Assembly (NCBI GenBank): GCA_963971285.1
Contig: OZ020248.1
Span: 12,400,001-12,464,000, forward strand
DNA from: Astropecten irregularis
Taxonomy: Eukaryota > Echinodermata > Asteroidea > Paxillosida > Astropectinidae
DNA: 64,000 nt
Reading direction: 5' to 3'
Position numbers and translations under genes: made by a program. Within the stretch, counting starts at the first letter, position 1; the number at the start of each line of letters is the position of its first letter. The notes under the pieces were generated by a model. It was not told the DNA's origin. It did not search any database and saw only the letters and a list, made by a program, of their open reading frames with translations. Below, piece by piece: positions 20,201 to 29,884 of the stretch.

Positions 20201-23200
20201 CTCAATGGTTGAGAGTTTTTTGGCGTCGTGTGAAAAGGCCTTTAGCCTCTGTAGCATATATGAAATAGCTGGTTTTCAAACTCCCTGCCCTGGTCATGGT
20301 CAAGCTTGTGGGGGAATCCGAACCTCAAGATGAAATCATTGAAGATTTTGCCAGCTGCAGTCTTGCCTGACTTTAATACTGGTTGTTGGATAGGCTTGAG
20401 CAAACATGGATGACGTGGTCCATCACCACCAGGATGTACTTTATCCTCCGACTCTCTTCTCGAGGTGGACGGAATCGATGGAGACAATCTCAAATAGCGC
20501 TGTCTTCACAATACTGTGTAGGGGCTCTCTGGTCTGTCGATTGGTGCTCGCTGCTTGAGGCATCGGTAGACATTTGTGACAAAGTGTTCAATGTCTCGTT
20601 GCATGTGGGGCTAGTAAAAACGGTCTCTAGCTAGGTGGTTCAGCTCCCAGGTGACACATCTCTGTTGCTCCATGTGGATTATGCGGTGGTTCTTAAAGGT
20701 AGTATCATACTTTGGTTTTTGTCAAAGAAATACAGATTCGTGGGCAAAAATATCAAGGAAGATACCGTAAAAGTAATCTGTGAAAATTTCAGTCCCATAC
20801 GGTGCCAACTTTTTGAGAAAGCAGCGAAAAACGGCCACAGTATTTCTTAAGTCTTTTTTCTTTTATTTTTGATCTTTTAAAAGATCAAAAAGACTTTCAG
20901 TCGTTGTTTTACTAATTTCTGGATAAATACACTATTTCAGGCTGAACAATTTTAACAGTATGTTTCTACCACCGCCATCTTCATACCCTGTAAGTTATAC
21001 GTAAATCTGTGAACATTTCTGTTTTGGTCTCTTACCAAAGTATGATACTACCTTTAAGAGGGATAACAACTTTTAGGACCTTTCACCTGATCTGCTGTGT
21101 AAAACCCCATCCTTGTCAACACTCAATACTGTATATGCCAGTCACAAAGAAGAGTAGTGGTGTTCTCCAGCCCGATCTTGTCTATCTGGTTGTTTCCCGC
21201 TATTAACCAGATGAAACACAGGGCCAGTGAGTTATCAGCTAGCTGGGCTGCTTTCAACTCTTGTTTGCTGATTTTCTGGATTGATGTTGTCTCATCATCA
21301 GGGCAGGATGTGGTTGTTGTAATTGGCATCATCCAGACTCAGGAATCAAATTTTCTGACTGTGATAGCCTGGGCTGCTGCACTGATGTGATCTTTGCTGA
21401 TTTCGCTCGTACGCTGGGCCATGTACTCATCAATACCCAGAGGGGTACGGGATAGTACATCAGCATGGACGTTACACCGTCCCAGGCGGTATCTGATCTT
21501 GCAAGTTAAAATTAGAAAGTTATGCTACCCATGTGTCCCATTGCGTTGAGTGTGGTTGAAGTAGGGATATGATCATATGAGTGAGCGTGTTATTGTCAGC
21601 AGACACGGTGGAGCTTGGTGCGTTGTACAGATAGTCATGAAACTTCTCAGTCTTTGGCCTCTTCAGCGACAAGAAGTTGAGCTTCCGAGAGTGAAGATTT
21701 TGGCCAGGCTGATGAGAGTGCAAGTTCATAAACCAGTAACCTGTTTTCTGCCATCTTGTTCCTTGTAGAGTTCTGCTCCCAGCCCCTCATGAGATGCGTC
21801 GGTATGCAAGATGGGCGGCTTTTCAGGGTTTTTTGAAAGCCCATCACTGGAGGCATCTCAGCATCTCATATCAGACAGTCAAGAATTGACCGGTGCTTGT
21901 CTAACCATGTGATTGGATCATGGATGTCGCAACGATGCGTAGCATGGCTTTTCCTTGGCATTCGCCTGAGTGGTCTCTTCTGATTTTCTGTACCCTTTGT
22001 AGAAGGCTCATCTGGGTCTGGTTTCCGTAGCAACTCATACAGTGGTTTGGCAATGCTCTAAAAGTTTGGATGTACTGTCGGTAGTATCTGAGCAGACCTA
22101 GCATCTTCCTCAACTCACCAACTGTGCCTGGTCTCTTGTCTGATAGTGACTCAATCCACTGCTGCTACATCAGCTAATTGATCTTGTATCCTTCACTTGA
22201 GACCATCCTTCTTTGGTAGTAGACTTCTCCTGGTAGTTGGACAGCAGGATCTAATGCACAACTGGTAACATCAGATCCGTCATGCCCTCCAGATAGCTGT
22301 GTAGGGTCGACCCTGGCCAGGTGCTATGGCACGGATAACCATGCCGGCGATCTCAGTCCTGCTCCGAGTGTCCTTTCTCCCGGCTGTTCCCAATCTGATG
22401 GGCCAGACTTGGAAATGATAGGCAGACTCTTTGCTCTGGTTCTCCTACCTGGTGAGAAACTCTGAATTCTCTCCTTGTCTTGTTGAAGAAGCTGGCTGGG
22501 GTCGTTGCTGTGGGTGCAACAGACATCGTTGATGAGGTAGCTGTTTCTGTTTGTAATCTGGTTACTTATTATGTAGGAGCATTTGCTTTGGGAACAGTTA
22601 TTTACGCTGTTGTTGGGTGCTGGGTTGGAGGACACTGCCCTGCCTGCTTGGAGGAAGTCCCTTATTAATTCCCTTAAGTCTTCATCCCCTCGTTGTCGCT
22701 TGTCTCCAGCTCTTCCCTCAACATGTGAGGGTCGATCCGTCTTAAAAGAATCTTTGGGCTGCTATCCTCAAATCTGGACGAACCCAGATGATCACAAGCC
22801 TATGCCAGAGATGCCTTTTGAAAGACAGCTGGCCATGTAGCTTCCGCGGGGACCCTACCATGGCAAATTGAGCCAGTTACTTGTGGCTTTCCATCCTTCT
22901 TAAGCCAGTATAGATGCTTTGTTGCCAAGCAAAAGATGACCTCACTAGCAATCTCCTCTCCTACTGCACACCTGCTTGATTCATGTCGCTTGACAGGACT
23001 GGTGGATGTCATTCATCCCTTGATAGACTCTGGAGGCAAAAGCACCTATAAACCATGCCTAATAGTGGTCGTCAAAAGTTGCATCCCAGGTAATACAGAA
23101 TGTATTACACCGTAGTGTATTTTGATATAGATGACTCTGTTTGAATAGAGTACAAAGATTGGTAAATTACTGTTGCACAAAAACTGCTTGCAGTGTTCCT

Positions 23201-26200
23201 TTCAGGCCATCCAAGATGAGAATGGATTGGAAGAAACAAGCTCTGCCAACTCACCGGAACTTTCTCTGTCCTCATCAGGAAGTAACAGAACTCTTTCCTG
23301 TTGACTGCTGCCCTCCCAGACCGGTGCAATAAACACCCACAAGAAATATGAGGGTGGTTGATAAACATCTACCCTTAGCCTTATCAACACAAGGTTCTAT
23401 TTCAACCATGTTGTGTGACCCTCGAAATTGAAAAGTGTAAAATTGTTCCCTCTGGCTCCTAAAATATGCTTGGAAAAAAGATCAGAATATGACACCTTAA
23501 CTGTATTAAGACAGATACAGTAACAGTCATAATGTGCCCACTTTTTGAGAAAACAGTAAAAAACGCTTTGTGCATTTGCAAATCTATTCACAGGAGTTTT
23601 GATCTCACCCCAAGATCAAAACTGTTTTTGGCGTTTGGTTTTACTCTTTTCTGGATAAATATGGCCTTTCTGGCAGACAAATTATAACGATATGTTTCTA
23701 TCATCACCACCTTTATACCCTGTAAGTTACTGGTAAATCCGTGAAAATGTCTGTTTTGGTATGCTACTAAAGTATGATAGTACCAGTGTTGTAGTACTCG
23801 TACTCGGTACTCGTACTCGAGAACTACTCGAGTACCATTTTCAGAGTACTCGCACTTGTACTCGCACTCGAACTATGGTACTTGTACTCGGGCTACAAAA
23901 TACTCGGAACTCGACCTCCCAAAATTGTACTCGAGCATCTAAGTACTCGTACTTGATTTAGAGTACTATGTAAAAAAAAATTCCTTTAAGTTACCTTACC
24001 ACAGCTGTTAAATACAAAGGTACACAAATATTGACCCCAAAGAACCCATATTCGATAAGGTAACATACATGTAACAACTGCAATGCGTAGCCAACATGTA
24101 ATGGCGAGTTGACCTGTTACCATTTCATCTCTAGCCATGTCATCTGCATTGACTGTTTAACAATTTGGGGTTCAATGAGCTTTTGCAAAAAGAAGCACTG
24201 ACTAAAAAGTACTTGTACTCGTACTCGTAAGATAAGTACTTGTAGTACTCGTACTCGCACTCGGAAGTACAAAAGTACACGACTACAACACTGGATAGTA
24301 GGGAGTTTAAGATTTCACGACGCGCCATCTCGACGCGGCCGAGCAGGCGTTATTTCCTTAGTGCGCATGCTCAGATCTTGTAGCAAGCGCGTCGTCCTGA
24401 ACGCGACGACGGCATTTTGGCCATCTCGCGTCGTCGTGTATTACACATGCAAAGCCCGTGTAACACGTACAAAAGCACTACAGTGATGCCGCGTTGTAGC
24501 TGCATACTAATCTTAACTAATTCATTCAGTGGTACGCGGCCTTGCGCGACGCGCCACCATCACGTCCGCGTCGTGGTGGCGCGTTGTGAAATCTTAAACT
24601 CCCTAGTACCTTTAAAAGAAAACCCTATACATTCCTTGTACAGTAGGAATTGTTATAGCTAATTGTTCGTATAATTTTTTTCTTGCCCATTTTCAGGCTG
24701 AAGAGCTAATGAGGAAGATTGAGAAAGAGGAAGAGCAGATTGCATACGAGGATCCAGACAAGAAGATATATCATCTGTGTATCGTCAATCTGGTCATCGG
24801 TACCTTGTACTGTGCCAAGGGCAACTATGAATTCGGCATATCCAGGGTCATCAAGAGTCTAGAGCCTTATAATAAAAAGGTACAAATTCCACTCTCGAAA
24901 CCTCCCCCTACTTCCATCCCATCAACCAAAGATTGATTGAGAATCTAACCTGGAATTTCTAGTGAAAAGTGAACAAAGAAAAATTGAGTGGAGCAGGATT
25001 AGAACCAACGACCTATGAAATACAGTACTGTCGCTTTTACCAACTGAGCTATCCAGCCCTATGTTGGTGGTGTCCCTAATAGTCAATTATCTTTGTTCGT
25101 TTGGCAGTCAGAAGCCATGGAACCACTCACACATTTCATTTCATCGATACTGCAGCAATGCTGCAACCTGAGAACGGTACATGGGGATCACTCAAAGAGG
25201 ATACGGCTTTTTAAATCATCAAATAACCACAAGGGAAACTGACTGAATTTAAAGTCATTGAATGTGAACAAACTGACAAAGAAGGTCACCGGCTCGAATC
25301 CCACTCCAGTCACTTTTTCTTTGTTCACTTTTCAATGACTGAAATTTCTGTCATTGAAAAAGTGAACAAAGAAAAATTGACTGGAGCTGGATTAGAACCA
25401 GCGACCTCTGGAATACCGTACTGTTGCTCTACTAACTGAGCTATCCAGCCCTATGTTGGTGGTGTCCCTAATAGTCAATAAGCCATTTGCGAGATAAATC
25501 TGAATAGTATCTGGTACACAGGCTTCTTTCATTGCATAGAAACACCTCAGTTTGAATTTCCCAGACTGAAGACTCTGTTGCTATATCACATGATTCGGGG
25601 CAAGCTTTTGCTTAGTTACATAACAGACGTCTTGCACCAATGCACTGTTCATAATGGATAAGAATGGCACAAAGGAACCAGACCACTCCAGAGATGGGTA
25701 TCACTATGCAAAAGCTTGCCCCGAATCATGTGATATAGCAACAGAGTCTTTAGTCTGGGAAATTCAAATTGGGGTGTTTATGTGCAATTAAAGAAGTCTG
25801 CGTACCAGATACTATTCAGATTTAACTCGCAAATGGCTTATTATCTTTGTTCATTTTGGCAATCAGAAGCCATAAAACGTACCAATCACATACCGCTACA
25901 TCCCAAGGTTCAGTGAAGATCATTAACAATGGTGCAACCTGAGAAACAGTTCTTGCGGGATCACTCAAAGAGAAAACAACTTTTTAATCAACAACATTAT
26001 TATCAAATAACCACAGGGCAACCTGACTGGTTAATTTAAAGTCATTGAAAAGTGATTTTGAATTGTTTTTATTCTTTCATTGCTGTAGTTGGGCACGGAC
26101 ACGTGGTTCTACGCCAAACGCTGTTTCTTGTCTCTACTGGAGAACATGGCCAAGCACATGATCATGCTGCGCGATAGCGTCATACAGGAGTGTATTCAGT

Positions 26201-27246
26201 TCCTTGAGCACTGTGAAGGTAGGCACAACCAGCAAGTTATTAAAATATCAATTATAAATATAGGCGATTCACAATTAAGCGCGCCACCATGAGTTTGCAA
26301 CGCGTTAGCCAATCACAATGCACGGAATCAATTTTGTTGACAAACTGCGCATGTGGAAAGATGCACACATGTCGACAAATTGACCGGCGCATTGCAAACT
26401 CATCACCACTGAGCACTATTGTGAAATGCCCATGATGAGATTTGATGTTTTTGCATGGTGGATACTTAAAGGGAGCATTTTATTTGCAAGGCCTCCAAAA
26501 AAAATTATTGAGTTTGAGACACCATGTTTTATGCTTTTTTGGGAGAAGTTCAATTCTGAGAACTTATAACCGGTGGGTGTAAACTTGACGTTTCAGCCAG
26601 TGTGCTCTGGCCATCTTCAGGAAAGAATGACCAGTTTCAGAGAAAACAGAATTCCAGCAGGACTCAACATGGTCAAGAAAGAATGACTCCAAAAGTTCTC
26701 AGAAAGGACTCTAGAAATAAATGAAATCCTTGCAAATGTCAGGTTATTGGGAACAGTGAGTTTCTTCATAAACCCAGTACCCACCTGTATATTTCACATG
26801 TTGCCACACATGTCTTTTTTCCTGTGGTAAGTGTGGTATCCTAAATACCACAATACACCGCACACAAAGTTTTTCTTGTGTAGAATCCTGAATACCGCAA
26901 TCTGATTATACACTGCAGTGTGGTTATGAAAGGTTTATGATCCAAGTCCCCCTGTGGAGACTGTGGTAATGTGTGGTAAACAGCTCTTGTCTTCTGTTGT
27001 AAATGCAGGATTAGGGTTAAATTATCCATGTAGAATATCGTCTACATGTACATGGATATTTCATTACATCTGCAGATTTTGAAAATTTGTTTGAATTCTG
27101 TTGTGTATTTTTCTTTTCCAGCTTACGGACGTGACGTCAAAGCGGTCGTAGAGCAACCCCTGGAAGAGGAGCCCCTTCACGAGGGCAAAAACACAGTCAC
27201 CTACGAATCCCGCATACTGAAAAGTCTCTTCCAACAGCTGACATAA
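14112..27246 (+). CDS. IFT70: IFT70/TTC30 C-terminal 378 residues in seven exons (5' exons outside the window)
   Basis: IFT70 (vertebrate TTC30A/B, zebrafish fleer, worm DYF-1) is a TPR-superhelix subunit of the IFT-B complex, which carries tubulin and other cargo along cilia; its loss disturbs axonemal tubulin polyglutamylation. Exons: 14112-14264, 14761-15023, 16631-16841, 19073-19144, 24697-24879, 26089-26218, 27122-27246. All have AG/GT borders, phases agree, and the sum is 379 codons including TAA. Diagnostic stretches are [40 protein letters not shown] and [20 protein letters not shown], close to the human protein. Human IFT70 has about 665 residues, so about 290 lie upstream, beyond the viral element. 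The coding sequence shows no damage. Confidence 0.96.
14265..14760 (+). other. IFT70 intron, no recognisable feature
   Basis: Ordinary AT-rich intron with a short duplicated phrase, gtgccggtc, around 14,535-14,615. Nothing else supported. Confidence 0.6.
14761..15023 (+). CDS. IFT70: IFT70 exon b ([12 protein letters not shown] … YDEALE)
   Basis: Acceptor tcctag at 14755-14760, donor gtaaaa at 15024. 87 codons plus two bases; the split Arg codon is completed in the next exon. Confidence 0.95.
15125..15210 (-). repeat. SINE fragment with tRNA-like B box
   Basis: Read on the minus strand, ggttgtgggttcgaatctca matches a pol III B box, preceding a gagctagcgcatgattttttcatgtgcactc tail. A second copy is at 45,370-45,485. 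Confidence 0.55.
15213..15363. repeat. Fold-back MITE (gtcgatttcactaacgcttt family)
   Basis: The left arm ggtcgatttcactaacgctt … cccaaatccattgctaaa is repeated inverted at 15,305-15,360, giving a hairpin of about 150 bp. A second copy is at 47,022-47,173. Confidence 0.8.
15690..16595. mobile_element. Non-autonomous hAT-like element abutting an IFT70 splice acceptor
   Basis: The ends taggcttgggcgatatt (15690) and inverted aatatcgcccaagctta (to 16595) differ at one base. Flanking octamers are cacttcac (15682-15689) and cacttctc (16596-16603), a 7/8 target duplication. The first 11 terminal bases equal those of the hAT-like element at 587. The right end is 35 bases from the exon c acceptor. An internal stretch near 16,110-16,240 is shared with the 18,569 element. 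No transposase frame. Confidence 0.8.
16631..16841 (+). CDS. IFT70: IFT70 exon c ([13 protein letters not shown] … IVKKNYDN)
   Basis: Acceptor acag before 16631, donor gtaagt at 16842. One base completes the split Arg codon, then 70 codons. Contains a TPR-like helix pair ([17 protein letters not shown]). Confidence 0.95.
16842..17922 (+). other. IFT70 intron sequence, no supported feature
   Basis: No recognisable gene, tandem repeat or inverted repeat was seen here. Short open frames on both strands lack any familiar motif. Confidence 0.5.
17923..18215 (+). repeat. tRNA-derived SINE, nearly full length
   Basis: The head gatgacgtagcttagtggta resembles a tRNA A box, and ggattcaaatccagccacgg the B box. 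A body follows (gcgtccttgggcaagacgct, gggctgtatactccccaggg). A second copy at 57,025-57,260 shares the body almost throughout. Confidence 0.75.
18250..18560. repeat. MITE copy of the gatcaaaactgttttcggtc family (variant ends)
   Basis: It starts ggtaaaggtcacagaacagc, shares the central gatcaaaactgttttcggtc and atttctggaaatac with the 20,693 copy, and ends ttaccaatcctgtattgtac. The end is interrupted by the hAT-like insertion at 18,569. Confidence 0.7.
18569..18964. mobile_element. Short hAT-like element with tattcg-rich ends
   Basis: Begins tagggctgtccatttatgaa and ends gatgatcgaatacta. Both subterminal regions are rich in cgaatattcg. Flanking octamers cttcaagg (18561-18568) and cttcatgg (18965-18972) match 7/8. 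Inside, acaatgtgtgtatgtcacat and gcacggtgaaatagcgctcg are nearly shared with the 15,690 element. Confidence 0.6.
19073..19144 (+). CDS. IFT70: IFT70 exon d ([20 protein letters not shown]…)
   Basis: A 24-codon exon between gacag and gtaatt, phase 0 at both ends. Its sequence matches the highly conserved helix of the family. Confidence 0.93.
19265..19450 (+). repeat. Dispersed repeat, inverted partner at 23,150-23,340
   Basis: The phrase gaggacagagaaagttccgg followed by gtgagct and tggatggcctg..aggaacac recurs inverted at 23,150-23,340. The two copies bracket the Gypsy remnant. Family not identified. Confidence 0.7.
19745..20245. repeat. 500-bp MITE with 47-bp terminal inverted repeats
   Basis: The left end ctaaagcccttttcacacga continues to cattgaga, and the right end is its inverted copy with one or two changes. 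The interior contains more nested copies of the ctcaaggttgcgaaat/atttctcaa vocabulary. No clear target duplication. Confidence 0.8.
20242..22300 (-). pseudogene. Gypsy/Metaviridae LTR retrotransposon remnant (RT end, RNase H, integrase)
   Basis: Read on the minus strand from 22,300 down. The end of reverse transcriptase is at 22,113-21,960 ([19 protein letters not shown]). RNase H is at about 21,856-21,520 ([32 protein letters not shown]). A linker follows, then integrase at 20,690-20,242: zinc-domain [19 protein letters not shown], core YILVVMDH and [12 protein letters not shown]. Order and motifs are those of Gypsy elements. Multiple stops and frameshifts; no LTRs recognised. A MITE at 20,693-21,057 sits between RNase H and integrase. 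22,324-23,012 upstream may be more of the same element, but has no clear motif. Confidence 0.75.
20693..21057. repeat. Reference copy of the most abundant MITE in the window
   Basis: Perfect 23-bp terminal inverted repeats start ttaaaggtagtatcatactt and end in the complementary form. The interior has a palindrome around gatcttttaaaagatc and the phrase atttctggataaatac. TTAA at both ends is compatible with a TTAA or TA target. Related copies, some with alternative ends, are at 18,250, 23,500, 36,052, 42,895, 43,326, 43,650, 44,800, 45,536, 51,590, 54,175, 60,127 and 61,880. Confidence 0.85.
23150..23340 (-). repeat. Inverted partner of the 19,265-19,450 repeat
   Basis: The minus strand carries gaggacagagaaagttccgg and tcttggatggcctgaaagga, matching the other copy at roughly 80-85 % by eye. 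Confidence 0.7.
23784..24293. mobile_element. hAT-like element with tactcg repeats, inserted into a MITE
   Basis: The ends cagtgttgtagt and inverted actacaacactg are typical of hAT elements. The flanking octamer gatagtac (23776-23783) is exactly restored on the right once the 24,301-24,603 insertion is removed. Both subterminal regions are made of gtactcgtactcg-type repeats. No coding capacity. Confidence 0.8.
24301..24603. repeat. GC-rich MITE, youngest layer of a three-layer nest
   Basis: Terminal inverted repeats of nearly 30 bp start gggagtttaagatttcac. The 5-bp duplication tagta lies at 24296-24300 and 24604-24608. The interior is rich in cgacgcg, unusually CpG-dense for this region. 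Confidence 0.8.
24697..24879 (+). CDS. IFT70: IFT70 exon e ([14 protein letters not shown] … SLEPYNKK)
   Basis: Acceptor tttcag before 24697, donor gtacaa at 24880. 61 codons, phase 0. Contains the very conserved [20 protein letters not shown] segment. Confidence 0.95.
24960..25460 (-). repeat. Two tRNA-headed SINE copies in one block
   Basis: Minus-strand tRNA-like heads lie at 24,981-25,062 and 25,381-25,452 (ggatagctcagttagtagag, then ggtcgctggttctaatccag). Each is followed by a gtgaacaaagaaaaattga-type tail, with a third B-box-like piece near 25,290. The body includes the ggttgcagcattgctgcagt phrase seen in other copies. Confidence 0.75.
25479..25842. repeat. Large fold-back element inserted in the SINE
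   Basis: Arms of about 137 bp (25,480-25,617 and 25,705-25,841) start aagccatttgcgagataaat and end gattcggggcaagcttttgc, around an 88-bp loop. The arms are over 90 % complementary by eye. The insertion splits the SINE tail phrase agtcaattatctttg. Confidence 0.85.
26089..26218 (+). CDS. IFT70: IFT70 exon f ([20 protein letters not shown]…)
   Basis: Acceptor ctgtag before 26089, donor gtaggc at 26219. 43 codons plus one base; the split Ala codon is completed in the last exon. Confidence 0.95.
26262..26431. repeat. MITE of the ggcgattcacaat family
   Basis: Inverted ends ggcgattcacaatt/cactattgtgaaatgccc and inner inverted gagtttgcaa/ttgcaaactc. A second copy is at 46,073-46,231. Confidence 0.7.
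26812..26996. repeat. Dispersed repeat (cctgtggtaagtgtggtatc family)
   Basis: The phrases cctgtggtaagtgtggtatc and ctgtggagactgtggtaatg recur in the same order at 56,341-56,462. The two phrases are partly complementary, suggesting a small fold-back element. Confidence 0.65.
27122..27246 (+). CDS. IFT70: IFT70 last exon with stop
   Basis: Acceptor ttccag before 27122. Two bases complete Ala, then 40 codons ([20 protein letters not shown], then [12 protein letters not shown]) and TAA at 27244-27246. The C-terminus is as long as in vertebrate proteins. Confidence 0.95.
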
Positions 27247-28002
27247 TGAGCTATGACTGTATGAGGGGAATCCTGCTTTGTCCTCTGGACTACTACTTAC
27301 AGGCAAAACCCAGGTACCAAGCTCACACGGCTTGACCAAAAAGGCTAGCATTAAAAAGCAATCTAGGTATGGATTTACAAGAAACCGACTCATTCACAGA
27401 GCCATCTGGCTATTAAACATTCAATGAAAATTAAACTACAAATTCTGCTTGACAAAGTCCTAAGCAAAGAGACGAATGACAATGTTGGTAGTCCACACAG
27501 TAAATCCTGTAATCGCACTCTTGTATCCCCCGACTATGCACGGGTTTCGAATATTAACTTTAAGCCAAGTCGGATCATGTCAATGGACTCCAAGTTAACT
27601 CATTTTATTATAAAACAGTGGAAAAGATTCACCAGATTTCTCTTAATAACTAATCCAAGGCTTTGAAATGAACTTATTTTGCATCGTACTCAACAAGTTT
27701 GTATAATTTGTTTTAAATACATGGCAGAGATAAGGCTCTGCGTCCATATTATAAGTATCAAAGTTGTTTATAAATGTTCCCAGGCTAGAATGAGAACAAT
27801 TCAAGAACTTCAGATGCAGGGTACCTTGCTTGAAAACTCAGCACATGTACACTGTTCGTGTTTTAGTATAGAGTAAGTCATGTTAAATTTAACTTAAATA
27901 TTTAAAGGAGTAATGCTCTATTAAAACGATGGTGTAAAGAAGGCAAATGGATTAATTTCAAATGTCTTAATTCACTGAAAAATTCAGAAAACGGCAAGGG
28001 CC

Positions 28003-28520
28003 CTTGCCTTTTGTATCCATTTTGGCCCAAAATGTCTCATAAAATTGATTGAAAATACCCAAGTAGATGTTAAGAAGTAAAAGGAACATATTTTAAGCAT
28101 TAAAACAGGAAAAAAGTGATGTCTTAGAAGGCACCTGAGTCCATTTCATGACATACACAATTTTGGTGAAATTGATTGAAATAACTGTTGTACACATCTA
28201 TTAGAACCCAGGAACACATTTTGAGTAGAAAACGCAGCATTAAACAGCACGGGGTACCCTTGCCTTTTATAATTCACTTTGGCCCAAAATGTCTCATAAA
28301 ATTGATTGAAAATACCCAAATAGATGTTAAGCAGTATAATGAACATCTTTTAAGCATAGAAACAGCAATACCGATGTTCGAGAAGGCACCTGAATCCATT
28401 TTATGACATGTGAAATTTTGGTGAAAATTGACCAAAACGGCCAGGGGTACGTTTTTACCAATTTGGGCTCAAAATTGACTTTTTCTGAAATTGATTGAAA
28501 TCATTGTTGTATGCTTCTAA
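28003..28520. repeat. Diverged tandem duplication, unit about 245 bp
   Basis: Shared order of ccttgccttttgtat/ccttgccttttataa, ggcccaaaatgtctcataaa, aagtagatgttaag/aatagatgttaag and gaaggcacctgagtcc/gaaggcacctgaatcc. Confidence 0.75.
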
Positions 28521-29103
28521 GACAATGAGGAACACATTTTGGCTCGTATTCATAAAAACTAGCAGGTGCTTTCCAAGTAAATACTTCTAGTAAGTACTTT
28601 TTTCTCTAAGTATTTAGCATAAGGTGAAGCTTATACTTGATTCCATATTCATAAAACGAGCATTTGGTACAGAATGCTAGACTTACAAACTTCAAGGTAA
28701 TGCTTTGTGGTTTTGTGGTTAAGTACCTATTCAATTGCCAGTGGAATACAGATTGGTTTGATGTTAATGGGATTACATGAACAATTTGAGAGAAGAAACC
28801 ATTGTCAGAAGATAGCAACTGTTTGGCTCTGTGCAGGCGAACAGTTAGGGCAGATTAAGCCTTCAGAAAACAAGGGGGTTGGAAAGCAAAAAGTGTCATT
28901 TCGATGAAATCAAGTCCTAAACTGAGTCGCAATCTGAAAAACTTATCGAGGGACGTGTCATGGCTAGAGCACATCAAATTCTCCGTTTACAGAACAGAAT
29001 ATTTTTGTCGAGATTTTTCTCCAATTATAGGGCATAAAACATGAAAACATTCATCAGATCTTGGCATGTCAATTGTACATAAATATTGTGATTTTTTTTC
29101 TCC

Positions 29104-29109
29104 AATAAA
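29104..29109 (+). terminator. Candidate poly(A) signal for IFT70
   Basis: AATAAA 1.86 kb after the stop codon, followed within 60 bases by a T/GT-rich stretch (gttcttatttcag … ccttgtttctttgg). A plausible signal, but no transcript evidence. Confidence 0.3.
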
Positions 29110-29290
29110 GAAATAATATTGGAATGAATTCATTTGTAACTGTGTTCTTATTTCAGTGCCTTGTTTCTTTGGAAAGAACAATATAATTGTCTGTTCTTTG
29201 TTTGGAGTCGTCAAATATTAAGTTATACTAACTTAAGTTTTGGATTCTTGTGTTTAACCAAGCTTTTGGACTATTTTGGACTAAGTTCAT

Positions 29291-29884
29291 GCCCCCCGGT
29301 AGTTCCCCCAGTAGTTCCCCCAGCATGAAGTAGTGCCCCCCGGTAGTTCCCCCAGTAGTTCCCCCAGTATGAAGTAGTGCCCCCGGTAGTTCCCCCAGTA
29401 GTTCCCCCAGCATGAAGTAGTGCCCCCCGGTAGTTCCCCCAGTAGTTCCCCCCGGTAGTTCCCCCAGTTGTTCCCCCGGCATGAGGTAGTGCCCCCATGT
29501 AGTTCCCCCAGTAGTTCCCCCAGCATGAAGTAGTGCCCCCCGGTAGTTCCCCTAGTAGTTCCCCCAGCATGAAGTAGTGCCCCCCGGTAGTTCCCCTAGT
29601 AGTTCCCCCAGCATGAAGTAGTGCCCCCCGGTAGTTCCCCCAGTAGTTCCCCCAGAATGAAGTAGTGCCCCCCGGTAGTTCCCCCAGTAGTTCCCCCAGT
29701 ATGAAGTAGTGCCCCCCGGTAGTTCCCCCAGTAGTTCCCCCAGCATGAAGTAGTGCCCCCCGGTAGTTCCCCCAGAATGAAGTAGTGCCCCCCCGGTAGT
29801 TCCCCCAGTAGTTTCCCTAGTATGAAGTAGTGCCCCCCGGTAGTTCCCCAAACATGAAGTAGTGCCCCCCGGTAGTTCCCCTAG
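29291..29884. repeat. 44-bp pyrimidine-rich minisatellite
   Basis: About 13 units of ccccccggtagttcccccag, tagttcccccagcatgaagt, agtg, with units that drop or repeat the agtagttccccc half. Open frames with Gly-Thr-Thr/Gly-Asn-Tyr runs arise only from the repeat. A further block of the same unit lies at 32,344-32,429. Confidence 0.95.

Larger units (their letters stand above)
23500..24614. repeat. MITE copy split by two nested insertions
   Basis: The left part 23,500-23,783 matches the 20,693 family (gatcaaaactgtttttggcg, tttctggataaatatgg, actaaagtatgatagtac). Its last bases (tagtacctttaa) resume only at 24,604. Between them lie the hAT-like element 23,784-24,293 and the MITE 24,301-24,603. 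Confidence 0.8.
27247..29290 (+). other. IFT70 3' flank and probable 3' UTR
   Basis: No coding feature. 28,003-28,440 contains two diverged direct copies of about 245 bp (ccaaaatgtctcataaaatt, then attgattgaaaatacccaa), with a third partial copy to about 28,520. Confidence 0.55.

Noticed and set aside
22324..23012. Gag region of the Gypsy remnant
   Set aside because: Position fits, but no zinc knuckle, protease motif or continuous frame was seen, so it was not annotated as coding.
29228..29851. Minus-strand Gly/Thr/Leu-rich ORFs
   Set aside because: Produced by the 44-bp minisatellite; overlapping frames give equivalent periodic peptides.
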